Positions 45,737-58,044 of a stretch of DNA of 64,000 nucleotides are shown piece after piece. A program made the position numbers and the translations under genes. Below the pieces are notes generated by a model that made no database searches, had not been told where the DNA came from, and was given only the letters and a program-made list of their open reading frames with translations. This DNA is from Tuctoria greenei (lineage: Eukaryota; Streptophyta; Magnoliopsida; Poales; Poaceae), in the NCBI GenBank assembly GCA_036927565.1, contig JAYESD010000005.1:88824301-88888300 (forward strand), written 5' to 3'. The number at the start of each line of letters is the position of its first letter. The stretch's first letter is position 1.

Positions 45737-47818
45737 TGTTGACGGTCCTTTTATACTAAATTTGACAGTCAATTCGCTGCATAAAAATTATAAAATAGAG
45801 AACACAACATAGTGGTAGGAATTAAAACTAACAAATTCTACAAGTGTTAGAGTCTATTTGTATGCAGGTGAATTAAACCCCAAAAATACCCAAGCATGAA
45901 GAGAGTAATCCAAAAAGTTAACATTCGATGAATCATGCGATGACACGTGGCATCATATCGATCCATGACTCATTCCCAGGCGTATCCGGGATCCACAAGG
46001 GAAGGGGGTCAAGGCCCACCTGGAAGTCACCTCGAGAAAGCACAACCGGGGGGGGGGGGGGGGGGGGGCAAGGACCAGGTCGGACGACTTGGCCCTGGCA
46101 CCAAACACGGTCAGCCTCCACGTTTTGGCTTACTGTGGCTCCCTGATGGCGGTAACAACTGATTCACACGCTAATTGTGGCGTCAAATAGACTGGAACTC
46201 GTGTATAAATACTCTCTCACTTCTCTACACACCATTAGTTTGAGAATAGTATTCCACTCATAAGGTTTAGAGCTGCCCTAGTGGCCAACCAAGTAGAAGG
46301 AGAGTGAGGAGGAGCTAGGAAGAGGAGGCTTGGGCTTGTCAAGTCCCTTTTCGACACTTGTACCTCTACGGAAGTTCTGCCAGAATCGAGTAAGAAATTT
46401 TTGTGAATTCAATACTAGTTTGATTTCTATTCCATAGTAGTTTACTTTTGTAACTGCTTCTGGGTTCACTGGTTTAATTTATTAAAGGCTCTAGTCGTAG
46501 CTTTGCATTTCGAATGGTTAGAGTTGTGAATTAGAACTGAAGTGTGGTTCTTAGCTTAGAATTTATCAGTGGATATCTCATAGACCCACGAATTGAAGAG
46601 GTAGGCAGTAGGTGGTGATAGTCATATCTGTCCTTTGTAATCCTTCACGTTCGGCTACGCCATAGGCCCGTGGTGGGAATTGTCTTGGTGTTGTCAAGGG
46701 TAAACTTGTGCCCGAAGCAAGTGATGAGTACATCAACACTGTCGATACATCCACATCCACTCAACTACCTGTTTTTTGTCTGATTACTCACGCTTGTGCA
46801 CGTCAACTAAACTATCAGGTGAACTCATTCTTGGCCTTATGTCCATCTTATCTAGACCGTGGAACCACGTGCTTTCTTGTTTTGCTTAGGAACAATGGAG
46901 AGGAGCCAAAGAGAAGGGAATTCATGCGGACTGAATTTGGACAGCAGAACATCACCAACTTGTGATGGCCACCACGACTTCATATGGACTCCGATCCGAG
47001 AGTTCAAGTACTTCCTAGAAAGATTACCAACTCTACTTTTCAAACGGATCTGATCTCATATCCATATCTATTCGGAGTCGGCCACAATCATTATTTTAAT
47101 TTGGAGACTTTTTTGTCCATGGTGCTGCGTCACCAATGTTGGGCCCAGGGCCCATGTATCGTTAAGGGCCCATTAGGGACTGGTGATTAGGGTTTCTCAC
47201 TACCCTAGGGAGGTATTAAATAGTAGTTGCCGCCCTCAATAGATTGTGGATTTTTGTTTATTTGAAAGTTAGCTTATGTTGCTTCCTTGTACACACGCGT
47301 GTCGACCAGATCGCCCATCTACTTGTATTCAGAACCCCACTTTTTGATTGTTTCAATAGATCAGTGCTTGTTCTTCTTGTTCTTGCATGTTCTTCGATTG
47401 CTTGCAGGAACAAAGGCCCTCGTGGTCAGGTTGATTGGGTTCCAGCAAGAACAATACAACTTCGGAGTCGGTGTACCAATCGCTAAGGCGCATCATACTG
47501 AGGATGTTGTAGTCGGATCGCAAACATCTTCTCCTCCATAAATCGAACCCTCCTATTCTCATCGAAAGATCGGGAACCAAGATCCTATTAGCAAGCAGCT
47601 GTCGTAGACTACTGTGGCCTAAATTTCAAACCATTGAATTCCTCTCAAATCCTTGCCTACCAAACAAACTGGTGTGTCCTTGGGAGAAAAAGGCAGAAGA
47701 TCTCACACATGTTCCTTGGATTCGATACCCATGGGAATACTCTTTAAGGGGAAGTTCTACAATGGCATTTTCGTGCGTTTGCAGATTATTCTATTTACGT
47801 AAGAAATACCAACAGACA
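45737..47818 (+). repeat. Athila-like LTR of B2, interrupted by a CRM-like solo LTR
   Basis: It starts TGTTGACGGTCC at 45737. The two parts are 45737-46721 and 47596-47818, together about 1.2 kb. TATA box TGTATAAATACTC near 46201. A run of 21 G occurs at 46048-46068. The last part matches the C LTR up to AATACCAACAGA, then passes within a few bases (shared CATCA) into inverted fragment G, so the terminal 40-50 bp are missing. Confidence 0.82.
46722..47590 (+). repeat. CRM-like solo LTR
   Basis: 869 bp, starting TGATGAGTACATC and ending GATCCTATTA (family end CTATCA). It is flanked by perfect GCAAG duplications at 46717-46721 and 47591-47595, within the B2 LTR. No internal sequence remains, the usual product of recombination between the two LTRs of one element. 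It aligns with the reverse complement of 62387-63255. A TATA-like TATTAAATAG lies at 47214-47223. Confidence 0.93.
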
Positions 47819-49913
47819 TCATAGCCTTAATAGGAGCAATTTTAATCTTTTTAACAATGGCAAAAAGGATCCTAAGTTCATCATCACGCAAAATCCTAAT
47901 ATCTCCTCTAGGGAACATAGACATAGCCAATCATTGATGCAAGAAGCGTAAAGTCGAGTTTTGCAAGTGGCTATTTCTAGGAGCCCTACACACTACCTCA
48001 CTAGTCAATTCTTGCCAAAAATGTTGTTTATTAAATTTAGACAAACTGTCTAAATCTATTAAACAACATTTGTGGATGCCTAGGGTTTCACTTAATTCTT
48101 TCCATAGGATAGTATTCTTTTCGGGAAAATCATAAAAGTAATACATTCAAGTCCTATTTTGAGAGTGCATAAGATTTAAATGGTGAGGAGGCGTGAACCA
48201 TCCTCATCTATTGGAGCAAAATTATCCCATCCTATTGCATGCCAAAAGGTAAAAATTCGAAATCCATATCAATTTTTGAGAGTAGTGCCGGATCCTAGGC
48301 CTTCGTGTGAGAAAACTCACAATCTAGGAGGAGGTTCTAGGCATTGTGTTTAACGTATTGCTCCAAGTCGAGTTCTTCGTCATTGAGAAGGCGGGACTAA
48401 GCATCTCCTTCCTCCGTTGGGATGTCGTCGTGCACACCCCCCTCCACCATGTACTTGGTGTAGGTTAGGAGGACATGTGCTTGCTTGAGTCTCTCCTATG
48501 GCTTGACATTGATGAAGATACCTTCATCTTCCCAAACAATCTCTTCATTCCATTCTTTATGGTTGCACAACTTGAGAACAAAAACAACAAAACTAACTCG
48601 AAAAGCTTACATTAGTCAAAACAAAATGAAACCTTCGACGAGTTGCCTTTCAAATCTTGAGAACAAATTGCAAATGCAAATGGAAGCAAATCTTTTTGAA
48701 TTGGAATTGAGAGAAGTGATTCGATGAAGAGATAAACAACAATGTGAGCGAGAGTATGAGTGAGTTTGGGAGACGGAAATGGAGTGAAGTGTAAAGAAAC
48801 ACACTCACCCCGGCATGTATTTATAGTGTTTCACCCTCCAACGGTCATAAGAGGAAAGAATATAGTCATTCGATGAGGGAGAGCCAAAAAGGCACTCCAC
48901 CAAGTCGGCTGACTAAGGAGTTCGACCGCCTTGACAGGTGGGACCCTAGTTCCCCTTTTGGGAAGTGGCCTCCCAACAACTATATTTTCATTTGTTGGGT
49001 GAATTAACCACAAATTTGCTCAGATAATTGTTTGCCAAATAAAACTTTCTCAAGTCAAATATTATTTTATTTTTCAAAAATAAAATAAAAAATCTAAGTT
49101 GAGAATACAAAATTCTCAACACCCTAGGGAAAAAATCAAACTTGTTGTGGAAAAATGCAAACTAAATGGGGAAAATCAAATGGGGTTTGAAAAAAACAAA
49201 TATTAGGTAACTAGCAAATTTTCATGTTGGTGAGGTCTGACTAAAAAATCTGATGAGATAGATTTTGCTCTGTCTTGTGTAGCTTTAATACTTAGCCTCC
49301 AGCCCTGGAGAAGTAGACTTGGAAGGCATGGCTTGCTTCTTCCTTCATTCTCTTTTTGGTGACTTAGTGGACTTGGGTCGTTCTGGTGGCCCTGTCTTCT
49401 TCATCTTCTTAAAATGTCATCATGGATGAAACAACAGAGTCTCCTCGTAAATCAATTTTCTCATGAATGCAATGAGGTTGTTCACTTGTTGTGGTGTCAC
49501 TTTGACTTTTTTGATGTGTTTGATATTCGGGCCATACTTGATTTTGATCATGAAGCATTGCTCCTTCCTTGGCTAAAAGTTAAACGTCTCCTCCTTTCCA
49601 TCGATGTGAGCATTAGTAATGCTAATGAAGGTCCCCAAGAATCAACGGGGTTTTCTTCTCGACCTTGATATCGAGCACCATGGATTCCACGAGTTGAAGC
49701 AGTTTTGGATGCTCACCGGAACATTTTCGGCAATACCCGCAGGATAGCGAACCAAAGAATTGGCCTACTGAAGTTGCATTGGCATTGGAGACAGTGCCGT
49801 GAAATTAAGCTTGGCAAGGACCACCTTTGGCATGACACTCACACTTACACCAAGGTCACATAGTGTCTTGTCAAAGTGTTGTGTCTCAATTGAGCAAGAT
49901 AGAGTGGGACACC
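47819..49913 (-). mobile_element. Athila-like internal fragment G (same lineage as C), inverted between LTR pieces
   Basis: In minus order it holds the end of gag-protease (about 49913-49290, for example KVKVTPQQVNNLIAFMRKLI and a basic Pro/Lys-rich tail ending at a stop), a spacer with the TATA block (48819-48841), and the first half of ORF1 (to 47819), including WKELSETLGIHKCCLIDLDS. It is cut in protease on one side and in ORF1 on the other. Sequence differs clearly from C, so it is an independent copy of the two-gene family. Stops are present in both genes. Confidence 0.8.
48819..48841 (-). promoter_or_regulatory. Candidate internal promoter in fragment G
   Basis: The minus strand has TTGGAGGGTGAAACACTATAAAT, closely matching 23241-23261 in C in sequence and in position between gag-protease and ORF1. 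A pyrimidine/CA-rich leader follows in both. Confidence 0.58.
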
Positions 49914-50810
49914 TCTTGACGGTCCTTAAATTCTAAATTTGACCATCAATTAACCTCATAAAATTATAAAAATGAGAACACAACATAGTGGTAGAAGTTG
50001 ATACTAACCATTTCCCCAAGTGTTAGTGTCTCTTTGCATGCAGGTGAATTAAGCCCCAAAATACCAAGAAATGCAGAGATGATTCCTAAAGTTACACTAA
50101 GAAAAATCAGACAATGACACATGGTGGCACATGGATCCTTGGACCCACTCTCAAGAATATCCAAGGGAATCCAACATTGATTCGTGCAAGAATGGAGCTA
50201 GGGCTCACAAGTCAGCGACCTGGAGGAAACATGACACGATGAGAGAGGGGCAGGACCAGATCGGCTGACCCCCTAGCTCGATCGTCTTGGTCTGGCCTCC
50301 TTTTGCAGTCAAATGCCACATGTCAACTCCCTTTGGCTCCCTGAAGGTAGTGAGGATTGGTTCGCTCGCTAATTTTAGTGCCAAACTGACTGAAATCGTG
50401 TATAAATACCTCCCCTCAATCCCTCACTTCACACACCACAAGTTTGAGAATAGTAGTCCACTCCAAAGTTTTAGTGTTGCTCAAGATTCTAACCAAGCAA
50501 GAGAGTGAGGAGGAGCTAGGAGGAGGAGGCTTGGGCTTGTCAGTCCCTCTTCCAGACTTGTACCTCTACGGAAGTTCTGCTAGAATCAAGTAAGAATTTC
50601 GTGAATTCAATGCAAGCTTGATTCGTAATTCATAGTGGTTTACTTCTGTAGCTACTTGTGGGTTCACTCCTTTAATTCATTAGAGGCTCTAGTCTTAGCT
50701 TTGCATTCAGAAATATTAGAGTTGTGATTTAAATCTTCATCGTTGTGCTTAGGTTAGAAATCAAGAGTGAATATCTCCTAGACCCACAGATTGAAGAGGT
50801 AGGTAGTAGG
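49914..50810 (+). repeat. Athila-like LTR I, truncated at right
   Basis: It starts near 49914 (CTCTTGACGGTCC, family start TGTTGACGG), with a TATA box TGTATAAATACC near 50399. It aligns with B1 and B2 LTRs up to GGTAGGTAGTAGGTG at 50797-50811, then breaks into Tat-type sequence. Confidence 0.82.
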
Positions 50811-51520
50811 TGTCATGCCTCGCTATTGGGACTAGAGATGCTCATTGCTCTAACCCATGTTGGACACCCTTGATGCCCTCCATGGGTTAACGACCCTAGT
50901 TTCCACCACAATGTTTGGGCCATCAGGGGTGCAAACATGTCCAGTGGCTCGTCTATGAGGCATCCACACCCAGTTCGTTGTTCAGGAGGAGGTCGCAGAG
51001 GATAGCTCTGCTGAATCAGTGGTTAGTGAGTCAGTGATCGAGCCATCGATGAAGGGGGTCACGAGGGGGCGCTCTTTGGTGGCCCGACTTCATGAGGTTC
51101 CAGACCGAGTGGTGGAACGATACACAGGGCTTGGAGCTTTGGAGCTTTTTGCAGGGATCGTATTGCTCTTGTCATTGCAGCATTCCACTATGATGGTGTT
51201 GACCTCCGTGCTATGGGACAGGGCTATGTAGCCAGGTGGTCAGAGGAGGAGCGTGCAGAGGTCATCCAGGTGGTCGAGCCTGCCACTGCTTCGTGATTTG
51301 AGGTCATCGGGGAGTTTTTGTAAATGGTTTTGTCTAGGCACTGTTTAAATGTATGAGAATGTTATTTTTCCGACTCTACTTTCTTTTCTTTCGCGCCCGT
51401 TTCCAGATCATGGTGGGGGATCAGCGTGTCACGTCTTGGACCGCAATGTGTAGGGGAGGGGGTGGTCACAATACAGAGACCCCAAGTGATGATGGACGGG
51501 TGGTGTCGACATTTCGTAAA
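50811..51520 (+). pseudogene. Decayed C-terminal part of a Tat accessory gene (copy F)
   Basis: It aligns with 55925-56680, for example GGGGGCGCTCTTTGGTGGCCC near 51064 and the downstream AATGTTATTTTTCC near 51356. The readable peptide GRSLVARLHEVPDRVVERYT at about 51072-51131 matches SGGCLVAQLRDISDLTAARC in E. Only the end of the gene and its 3' flank survive. Confidence 0.6.
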
Positions 51521-53340
51521 CTGACTGGTAAATTTGTATTGAAACCCATTCGTCCACGTATGGCTAGCTACAAAAGACAAGAGATTTATCCTGGCTCGGG
51601 CAAAAAAGGCCCTACATCCAGAGCGAGTCTATCTGTGATCATTGTTAGCTCCAAACGTGAGAGAACATATTAAAAGCGAGTATTGCTCAGGTACATGAAC
51701 TCTAGGAAAGGTAATGCGTAATCGAAACACGTAGGTAAGTGCGTAAGTAAGGCGCATATGTAAATTCGTAAGTAAAGCAAGTATAATGTGAATTCACCCT
51801 CTCGAAGGAGGCCTTAAGGCTCCTTTTATAGGGGCTTGAGGCTGTCCTATCTAACCGACATTCTTCATAGTGGGGCCCCATTGTATAGTGTTTGTTCTAG
51901 TTGCCCAGGCTGCTCGAGACGCAGAAGCTTCACTGTCTTACTTCTTCTTCATTACCAAGGCTGCATCGCACGTGCTAAGTACTCATTCCTTTGCAACAGA
52001 TAGGACATATGACATGTTTATCCTGCAACGGTCACATCGCACGTTATCCCTTCTGCTGAAATTATGACACCTATTATATGCCTTTAAACCCCCAACTGCC
52101 CGCCTCTCCCGGGATCGAGCCCAGAAGGAATCGTCTGCCCGACCTCTCAGGCTAGGACTTGGGTAGGCTAGGTACCCTGGCCTCGGCAGGCCAGGGCATT
52201 GGCGCTTTGTCCCTCCTCATGACGGAGGGTAGATACAATTCCTAGCCGCATAGTGGTCACATACCATTGTTAGTTCTCGTGTCTTTAGTGCCTCGGGTAC
52301 ATAACTCTGTCAGTAACTCTCGAGCCTTCGATCGAGTCTTCGTGGAGTTGGTTGTAGGATGAACTTGTGCTCACGTTGGCAACCTTGAAAAACAAGACTT
52401 CAATGATATGTATTAGTATCAATTTAATATACACCTCTAACGACTAGCAGCCCAAACTACTTCCGATGGGCGCAGGCGCCCAATCGTTATTGGCTCGAAT
52501 CACAAGCGAACCCCAAGCCTCTTGCAAGGCCAGGTTATCATTTTGCATTTTTGTTTGTGCCTCATTGAGAGTCATCCATGGCTCGAAGGGGTGAGCAGAT
52601 TGGGAAGTTCCCAGGATAGGGTTGAAATACAACGCTCAATAAATTATCTAACAGGTAGTCCAAGTGAAACCCGATGGAGCCACTTCGTTTGTTGCGATCG
52701 AAACGGTCCATCGCTATTCGTTAGGAACGGCAGCACATCGAGGCACAATGCCCGCATTTCATAAATCTACTTGGGGGCATCAACATAGTTCTCGAGTCCT
52801 AAAAAGGACCCAAGTGTCTCAAAAGTCAAACCTTCGTAAGGACACTAGGGAGCGTCCAAGCCCAAACTCATATACAGATAGCTGGAGACATCAGGGGGAT
52901 CCGTTTTATCGAGTATTCGACTGTAGTCCATCTCAAGTCATCCATACCTCACTCTGGTTCGTTCGGGGCAACCATTATGACTTGTTAGATAGGCAAGCAA
53001 TTCGAACCCAGAACTATGTGTGACCCCAAAAGTGGGCCGGAAACATACCAATGTTACCTGGGCTCGCTGGCCAGCGGGCCCTATTTTATGGGGACGAGGA
53101 GGCACCACATGCCTTGGAGTCGGTGCCAATACGAATTACAAGAAGGTGGGTTGACCTGACAACTTTTAGGTTGCCACCATTTTCTAGGAATTTTGGGGAG
53201 GTGTTGCGCAAAATCGGGTTTTTTCAGTGGCGGCGATCACGAGGAACCAGGGACACATGGCGGTTTATCCTAAATGACTTCCCCCATGTCTGGCGCTTTA
53301 CGTGGTTCAAGGCTGTCCCCTGTAACCTCCACGCAGAGCG
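51521..53340 (+). other. Unresolved stretch, possibly the LTR and spacer of element E
   Basis: No coding sequence I can support. A minus-strand TATA-like CTATAAAAGGAG lies at 51827-51838, which would suit an LTR promoter of minus-strand element E, but I could not find matching LTR ends or target duplications. The part from 52440 to 53340 holds nothing I can name. Confidence 0.35.
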
Positions 53341-53341
53341 G

Positions 53342-53350
53342 TATAAAAGG
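53342..53350 (+). promoter_or_regulatory. TATA box upstream of the accessory gene of E
   Basis: TATAAAAGG lies about 160 bp before the ATG at 53504, followed by a pyrimidine-rich leader (TTTCCTCCTC). Its position fits a dedicated promoter for the accessory gene, antisense to gag of the same element. Confidence 0.5.
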
Positions 53351-53503
53351 GCCTTAGCATTTGTGTCCCCTTTCCTCCTCAATGTTTCCTCGATCGTGTC
53401 CCTCTTCGGCGCTTGGCCATCCTTTCTGTCAAAACCGGAGAATTAGTCATTTCACAAAGGGTAAAGAAGGCGACGAGGTCACTGTCCATTTGGCCTTTGT
53501 CTG

Positions 53504-56420
53504 ATGGCACCGTGGTCGAAGTCCCGCGTGAAGGAGGATCAGGCCGTTGCCCTGGCCGAGAAGCTTGCTCTACTGTTGTGCAATATTCACACTTTCTATG
53601 TCCCTTGGAAGGACACCACCCCTAATCTGAAGCCTGATGAGCTGGTCTCGTTCCACTCCTTCCATGAGCAGGGGTTGGCATTGTTGGCATGCCCCTTCTT
53701 TCGGTTTCTCCTACAGGAGTGGGCGGCTGGAAAACCAACACCTTACACCTCTTGGCGTCCTCTACATTTACATGTTCATCACCCTGTGCGAGGCTTAAGA
53801 GATCATCCGTCCGGACCCCTTACTCTAGAGGAATTTCTTCTGGGTGCAACCGTCCGAGGAGAGTGGCTTGCTTCTAGGTGTGGGCGGTGCCTGCATCGAG
53901 CTCTGACCAGCGAGGGAATCGAGCTACTTTGAGCTCTGTGTGTGGAGTGGCCTCAAGGGTTGGTGTCAATCCTGGATCTATGTTCCTAACTCCGAACCCG
54001 TGGTTCCGCTGTTCATCAGGAGGCCCCCAAGTTGTTGGAATCCTGATGTTGTTGCATTATGAGGGCAGAGGAACACGGGATGGAGCAGTCCATTATCGCG
54101 TTGAGGATGTTGAAGGAGTATGGCCTTACGGGTGCGGTGATTCTCTGCATGTTCATCGAGCGGTGGACTCATTCAATTTGATCTTGAACGCCACTGTTGT
54201 GGCCCTACGTTCCTTCGAAGCTAGGGTCCATGCCTGAGCTGTCGGAGGCTAACATCCTCCGGCGAGACAAGAGCCTAACTGGGAAGAAGTTGGGGCGGCT
54301 ATGGCCGGTCTGCATCTGCTGTCGATGGATTGGCCTTCTACCATGAACTTTAGCAGGCCTGACCACCTAACAGATGCGCCCAGAGATGGTGGCGCAAGGG
54401 CGATGAAGGCCAATGACGACGTTGGGATGGGCAAGGAAAAGGCGGGGACAGTGAAGGCTATTGCCATCACGGGGAAAGGTAAGGAGAAGGCAGGGGCGGC
54501 GAAGGTTGTTGCCCGCGCCAAGAAAGGCAAGGACAAGGCGGGTGCAGCGAAGCCCGTTGCCACCGTCGGGACAGGTAAGGAGAAGGCGAGGGCAACAAGC
54601 ACCCGCATAATTTCCTTCGCCAAGGACACCAAGGTGGAGTCTAACCTGGAGATTATCCCCCTAGTGTGCAAGAGGTAAGCAAGGTACGGTGGGGCGCACG
54701 TCGAAGAGGGCAAAATTGGACGTCGAGGTGGACCTCATGCCTTGCATCATGTCGGGCGTCGCTAACCTGTCTCGGGGCCTTGGTGCCCCTTTCCCCAACC
54801 GGGGCCTCTGGCGGATCGATGTTGTTCCTATCGTTAGCTGATTGAGCACCAGTAACTCAGTCGGTGACCCTTATCAGTATGCCCATTCCTTCTTGCCCTA
54901 TCCCGCTGAAGGTGTTTCGTGTCTCCTCAAGGTTGGTAGTACTCTATCTGCTTCTAAGCCTCCTCTTTGGTCTTGCTTGAGCCGTTTTATAGCCTTCATT
55001 GGCTCTCCCTTTTCCATAGGGAGTATCAGCCGAGGGGTGTGGCCCTTGGTGCGTAGTGTGGCGGGAGCTGATCGTTTGGTCAGGAAGACCCCATCGTGGG
55101 TCTTGCCTCTTACATTTGGGGTAATGACATTGTCTCCCGATGGAGCATCGTAGTCAACGGTTTTGGAGGCATCCATGGCATCTCGTTCCGCTATGGCTAT
55201 GCTAACCAATGCCGCACACTAGTCATGGCGCAACGGCCAACCGGATGGTTCAATCTTCCACCAAAGTGTGAGAGGTTTTTTGACTCAGATGTTGTTTGGG
55301 AGGAGGTAGAGTGGGAGCAACTCTTCATGGGCATCACCCATGCCTCCTAGCTTTATAACACTTGGAAAATCTTGAACTCGAGCACGAGAACCTCCCTATG
55401 GTGCTCCGTTGACTAAAGGGGGCAACTTCTAACAACTTGGTAGGTCTCGACCTTGGGATGGTGTTTTGCGGACACTTTTATCTTAGCCCCACTAGCTGGT
55501 AGCAGCATGTGTTTGTTGAAGTCAACCATGCAAGTTGTTGAGGGGATGCAGGCCTCCTAGAAAGCTAGGCTTCACCTTGGTCTGGCAGAGACCGTGTGGG
55601 TATCCCAGCATACGGAGCTCTAGCATGCTCGTGCGGATGCCACTAAAGATTAGGTGAGCCTTGCTAAGGTGACCCCGAGAAGGCGCGCGTAGTGGCCGCT
55701 CATGAGAAGTCACACGCCAAGCTAGCTCGGGCAAGCATCGAGGCGCAAGAGCCTCAAGATAACACAGAGGGGGCTCAGAGGGAAATAGACAGTCAGCCCT
55801 ACTTTCTATTCTTTTGCATTAAATCTTTCATTCTTTTGGTTGATTGTGTCCATCCGTCCGGTCCCGTTCGGCCTTGTAGGTGACCCTTCAATCGTCGGAG
55901 CATAATGCCCAAATCTAGAAGAAAGACCTTGGTGCCCTTCAGATGGTTGTGGCCCAAGTTTCCACCATAGTGCTTGGGCCATCAAGGGTGGCGACCCTTC
56001 ATGAGGCTCGTTTGTGGGTATCCCTGCCAGATTAACCACCGTTTAGGAGGAGGTCACGGAGGTCCACTCTACCATGGTGGTTGTTTGTGAGTCGATGCTC
56101 GGGCCATCGGAGCCTGGGGTCGCAAGTGGGGGTTGTTTGGTGGCCCAGCTTCGTGACATTTCAGACCTAACAGCGGCTCGATGCACTGGGCTTGGAAGTC
56201 TTGGGACTCTTTTGGAGGCTCGTACTTCTTTTGCACTCATAGCATCCCACTATGTTGGAGTCGACCTTCGGGCCATGGGAGAGGACCACGTGGTCGAGCG
56301 GTCAGAGGAAGAGCTCAAAGAGATTGCTTGGGATCTAGGGCCTACCACTGCCTTGTTATCTGTGCTCATCACTCTCGAGGCCATCCAAAGTCTAGCACGG
56401 GAGATGAGTCAGATGTAAAT
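53504..56420 (+). pseudogene. Accessory gene of Tat-type element E, antisense to its gag
   Basis: The first frame (53504-53932) starts MAPWSKSRVKEDQAVALAEK. It contains DELVSFHSFHEQGLALLACP followed by FFRFLLQEW, recognisable as the same plant accessory family as in D. A Lys/Gly/Ala-rich linker with three imperfect repeats of GKEKAGAAK type lies at 54420-54610. A charged coiled-coil part is near 55690-55790, and the C-terminal block GGCLVAQLRDISDLTAARC near 56130 runs to a stop at 56418. A pyrimidine-rich stretch ending CCTTGTAG before GTGACC near 55879 might be an intron end. Frames change many times, so the gene is dead. The spacer 56421-56960 has two long G runs and no gene. Confidence 0.68.
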
Positions 56421-56959
56421 CCCACTGATGTGGGAGGCGGTGTGTAGGCCCCCGTCAAGGGGTTTATCTAAAAGGTTTTTTATTGGCTCTAACTAAATGT
56501 ATGAAAATGTTATTTTTCCCGATTCCTCTTTCTTTGCTTTCACGTTCATTTCTAGGTTAAGGCGGGGGGGGGGATCAAGTCTACGCATTACAGATTCAAC
56601 CGCGGGGCGCAGGGGAGGGTGTGGTGACACCATGGATCCCTCGAGTGATGTGGGAAGGCTGGTATGATCCGAGCCTACACCGCAAAGAAATATAACAGCA
56701 CCCTGCTTGGTTTGCTCACAGCTCGACCCTTGTGCTCTAGTCTTACAAATGCCCTCAGCTTGCAAAAAAAAACTAGATGGTCGAGGGGTTAGTACCTGCC
56801 TTGGTTCTCCTGGCCCCCTCGGGGGGGGGGGGGGGGGACGCAACACTGGCTCATGAGACTGTTTGCGATCTTGGGTCGTGGCTTGTGGTAGTGTTATAGA
56901 GCAGTTCGAGCAAACCATCGCTTGAGCTCCCGAACCCTCCTGAAGACTCCTAACAGTGC

Positions 56960-58044
56960 CCTCAGCTAGTGCAGCCCCTAAGACCTCCAACGATGTTTTC
57001 GGGCTCTTTACCACCGCTCTTGAGTTCCTTGGCACCATCAATGAACTTATCACCATCATTCCCAAGCCCTCCGCTGTTGTTCCTCGGGCGGGCCTCGGAG
57101 GAGGCTGGTGGGCTCGTGAAAGATGCGCTCCTTCGGGTAGAAGCTTGGGGGCATGGGCTTCTTTCCTTTGTCACCCGGGCTGTCGGGTTTCCTTTCGAGG
57201 AAGCACTTGAGGAGGATGCAGTGCTTCAGAGCATGTTGGACCGGTGTCGCATGACGGGTTCATGGTTTCTGTAGTATCTTCTTGAAGTAGTCAGTCAGCA
57301 GCTTGTTCTATCTCTTGTCCTTGTAGCGATCGGTGGCAGCGACCAACCCTTAATTGTAAATCCGGCGGCAACACCTTTTTTAGCCGGTCTTCTTCTCGTT
57401 GTGATGGTGTATCGGGTCCTTCTTCCCTTCGGGGTTCTTAGGTTTTGGTTTTGGTGCATCAAAGATAGCCCCGATCGCCTCCTCGCCGGAGGCGTGGCTA
57501 GTCACCATGTCGAGCAGCTCCCTCATGCTTCTTGATTTGGCACGGCCGAGCTTGTGGACCAAGGACACGCACATGGTCCCAATGAGGAACGCCCCAATGA
57601 CATTGGGGTCGAAGACATTGAGGATCTTGGTGCACTTCTTGGAAATGTGTTGTATGTATTCATGAAGGGTTTCTCCCAACCTCTACTAGCACCGCTTGAG
57701 GTCTCACGAGTTCCCCTGGCGTACATATGTACCTTGGAAGTTACCAGTGAACGTAGATTTGAGCTCAGCCCAATTGCGGATGGTATCAGCAGGCTGATAT
57801 TCAAGACACGTCTGACTCAGCCAAATATATAGGAAGGTACTAAATCATGAAGAGGTCGTCCATGGCGACGCCATCCCTGCACGTGAGGCGGTAATTTTCC
57901 AACCATGCATTGGGATTTGACACGTCATCGTATTTGGTAATGTTGATTGGTGCGCGGAAACAGGATGGGAATGCTGCACCACACACTCATCTGCCGAAGG
58001 CCTTCAGCCCGGGAGCCTCAGGGCTCGGGCTCCAACCTTCATCG
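56960..58044 (-). pseudogene. gag: Tat-type gag of element E
   Basis: The minus-strand frame 57679-57380 reads GETLHEYIQHISKKC, then GAFLIGTMCVSLVHKLG and ELLDMVTSHASGEEAIGAIF, typical of a common grass gypsy gag. Upstream (57680-58000) the earlier domain is readable across stops, for example NAWLENYRLTCR near 57890. Downstream (57360-56960) a decayed C-terminal part continues. The 5' end is cut at 58044 by the Sirevirus-like LTR. No pol is present between this gag and the accessory gene. Confidence 0.78.

Noticed and set aside
51827..51838. Minus-strand TATA as proof of an LTR of element E
   Set aside because: No matching second LTR, terminal inverted repeat or target duplication could be found, so I only list the region as unresolved.
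54249..54713. 154-codon minus-strand frame rich in Ala/Pro/Thr
   Set aside because: Reverse shadow of the Lys/Gly/Ala repeat linker on the plus strand.
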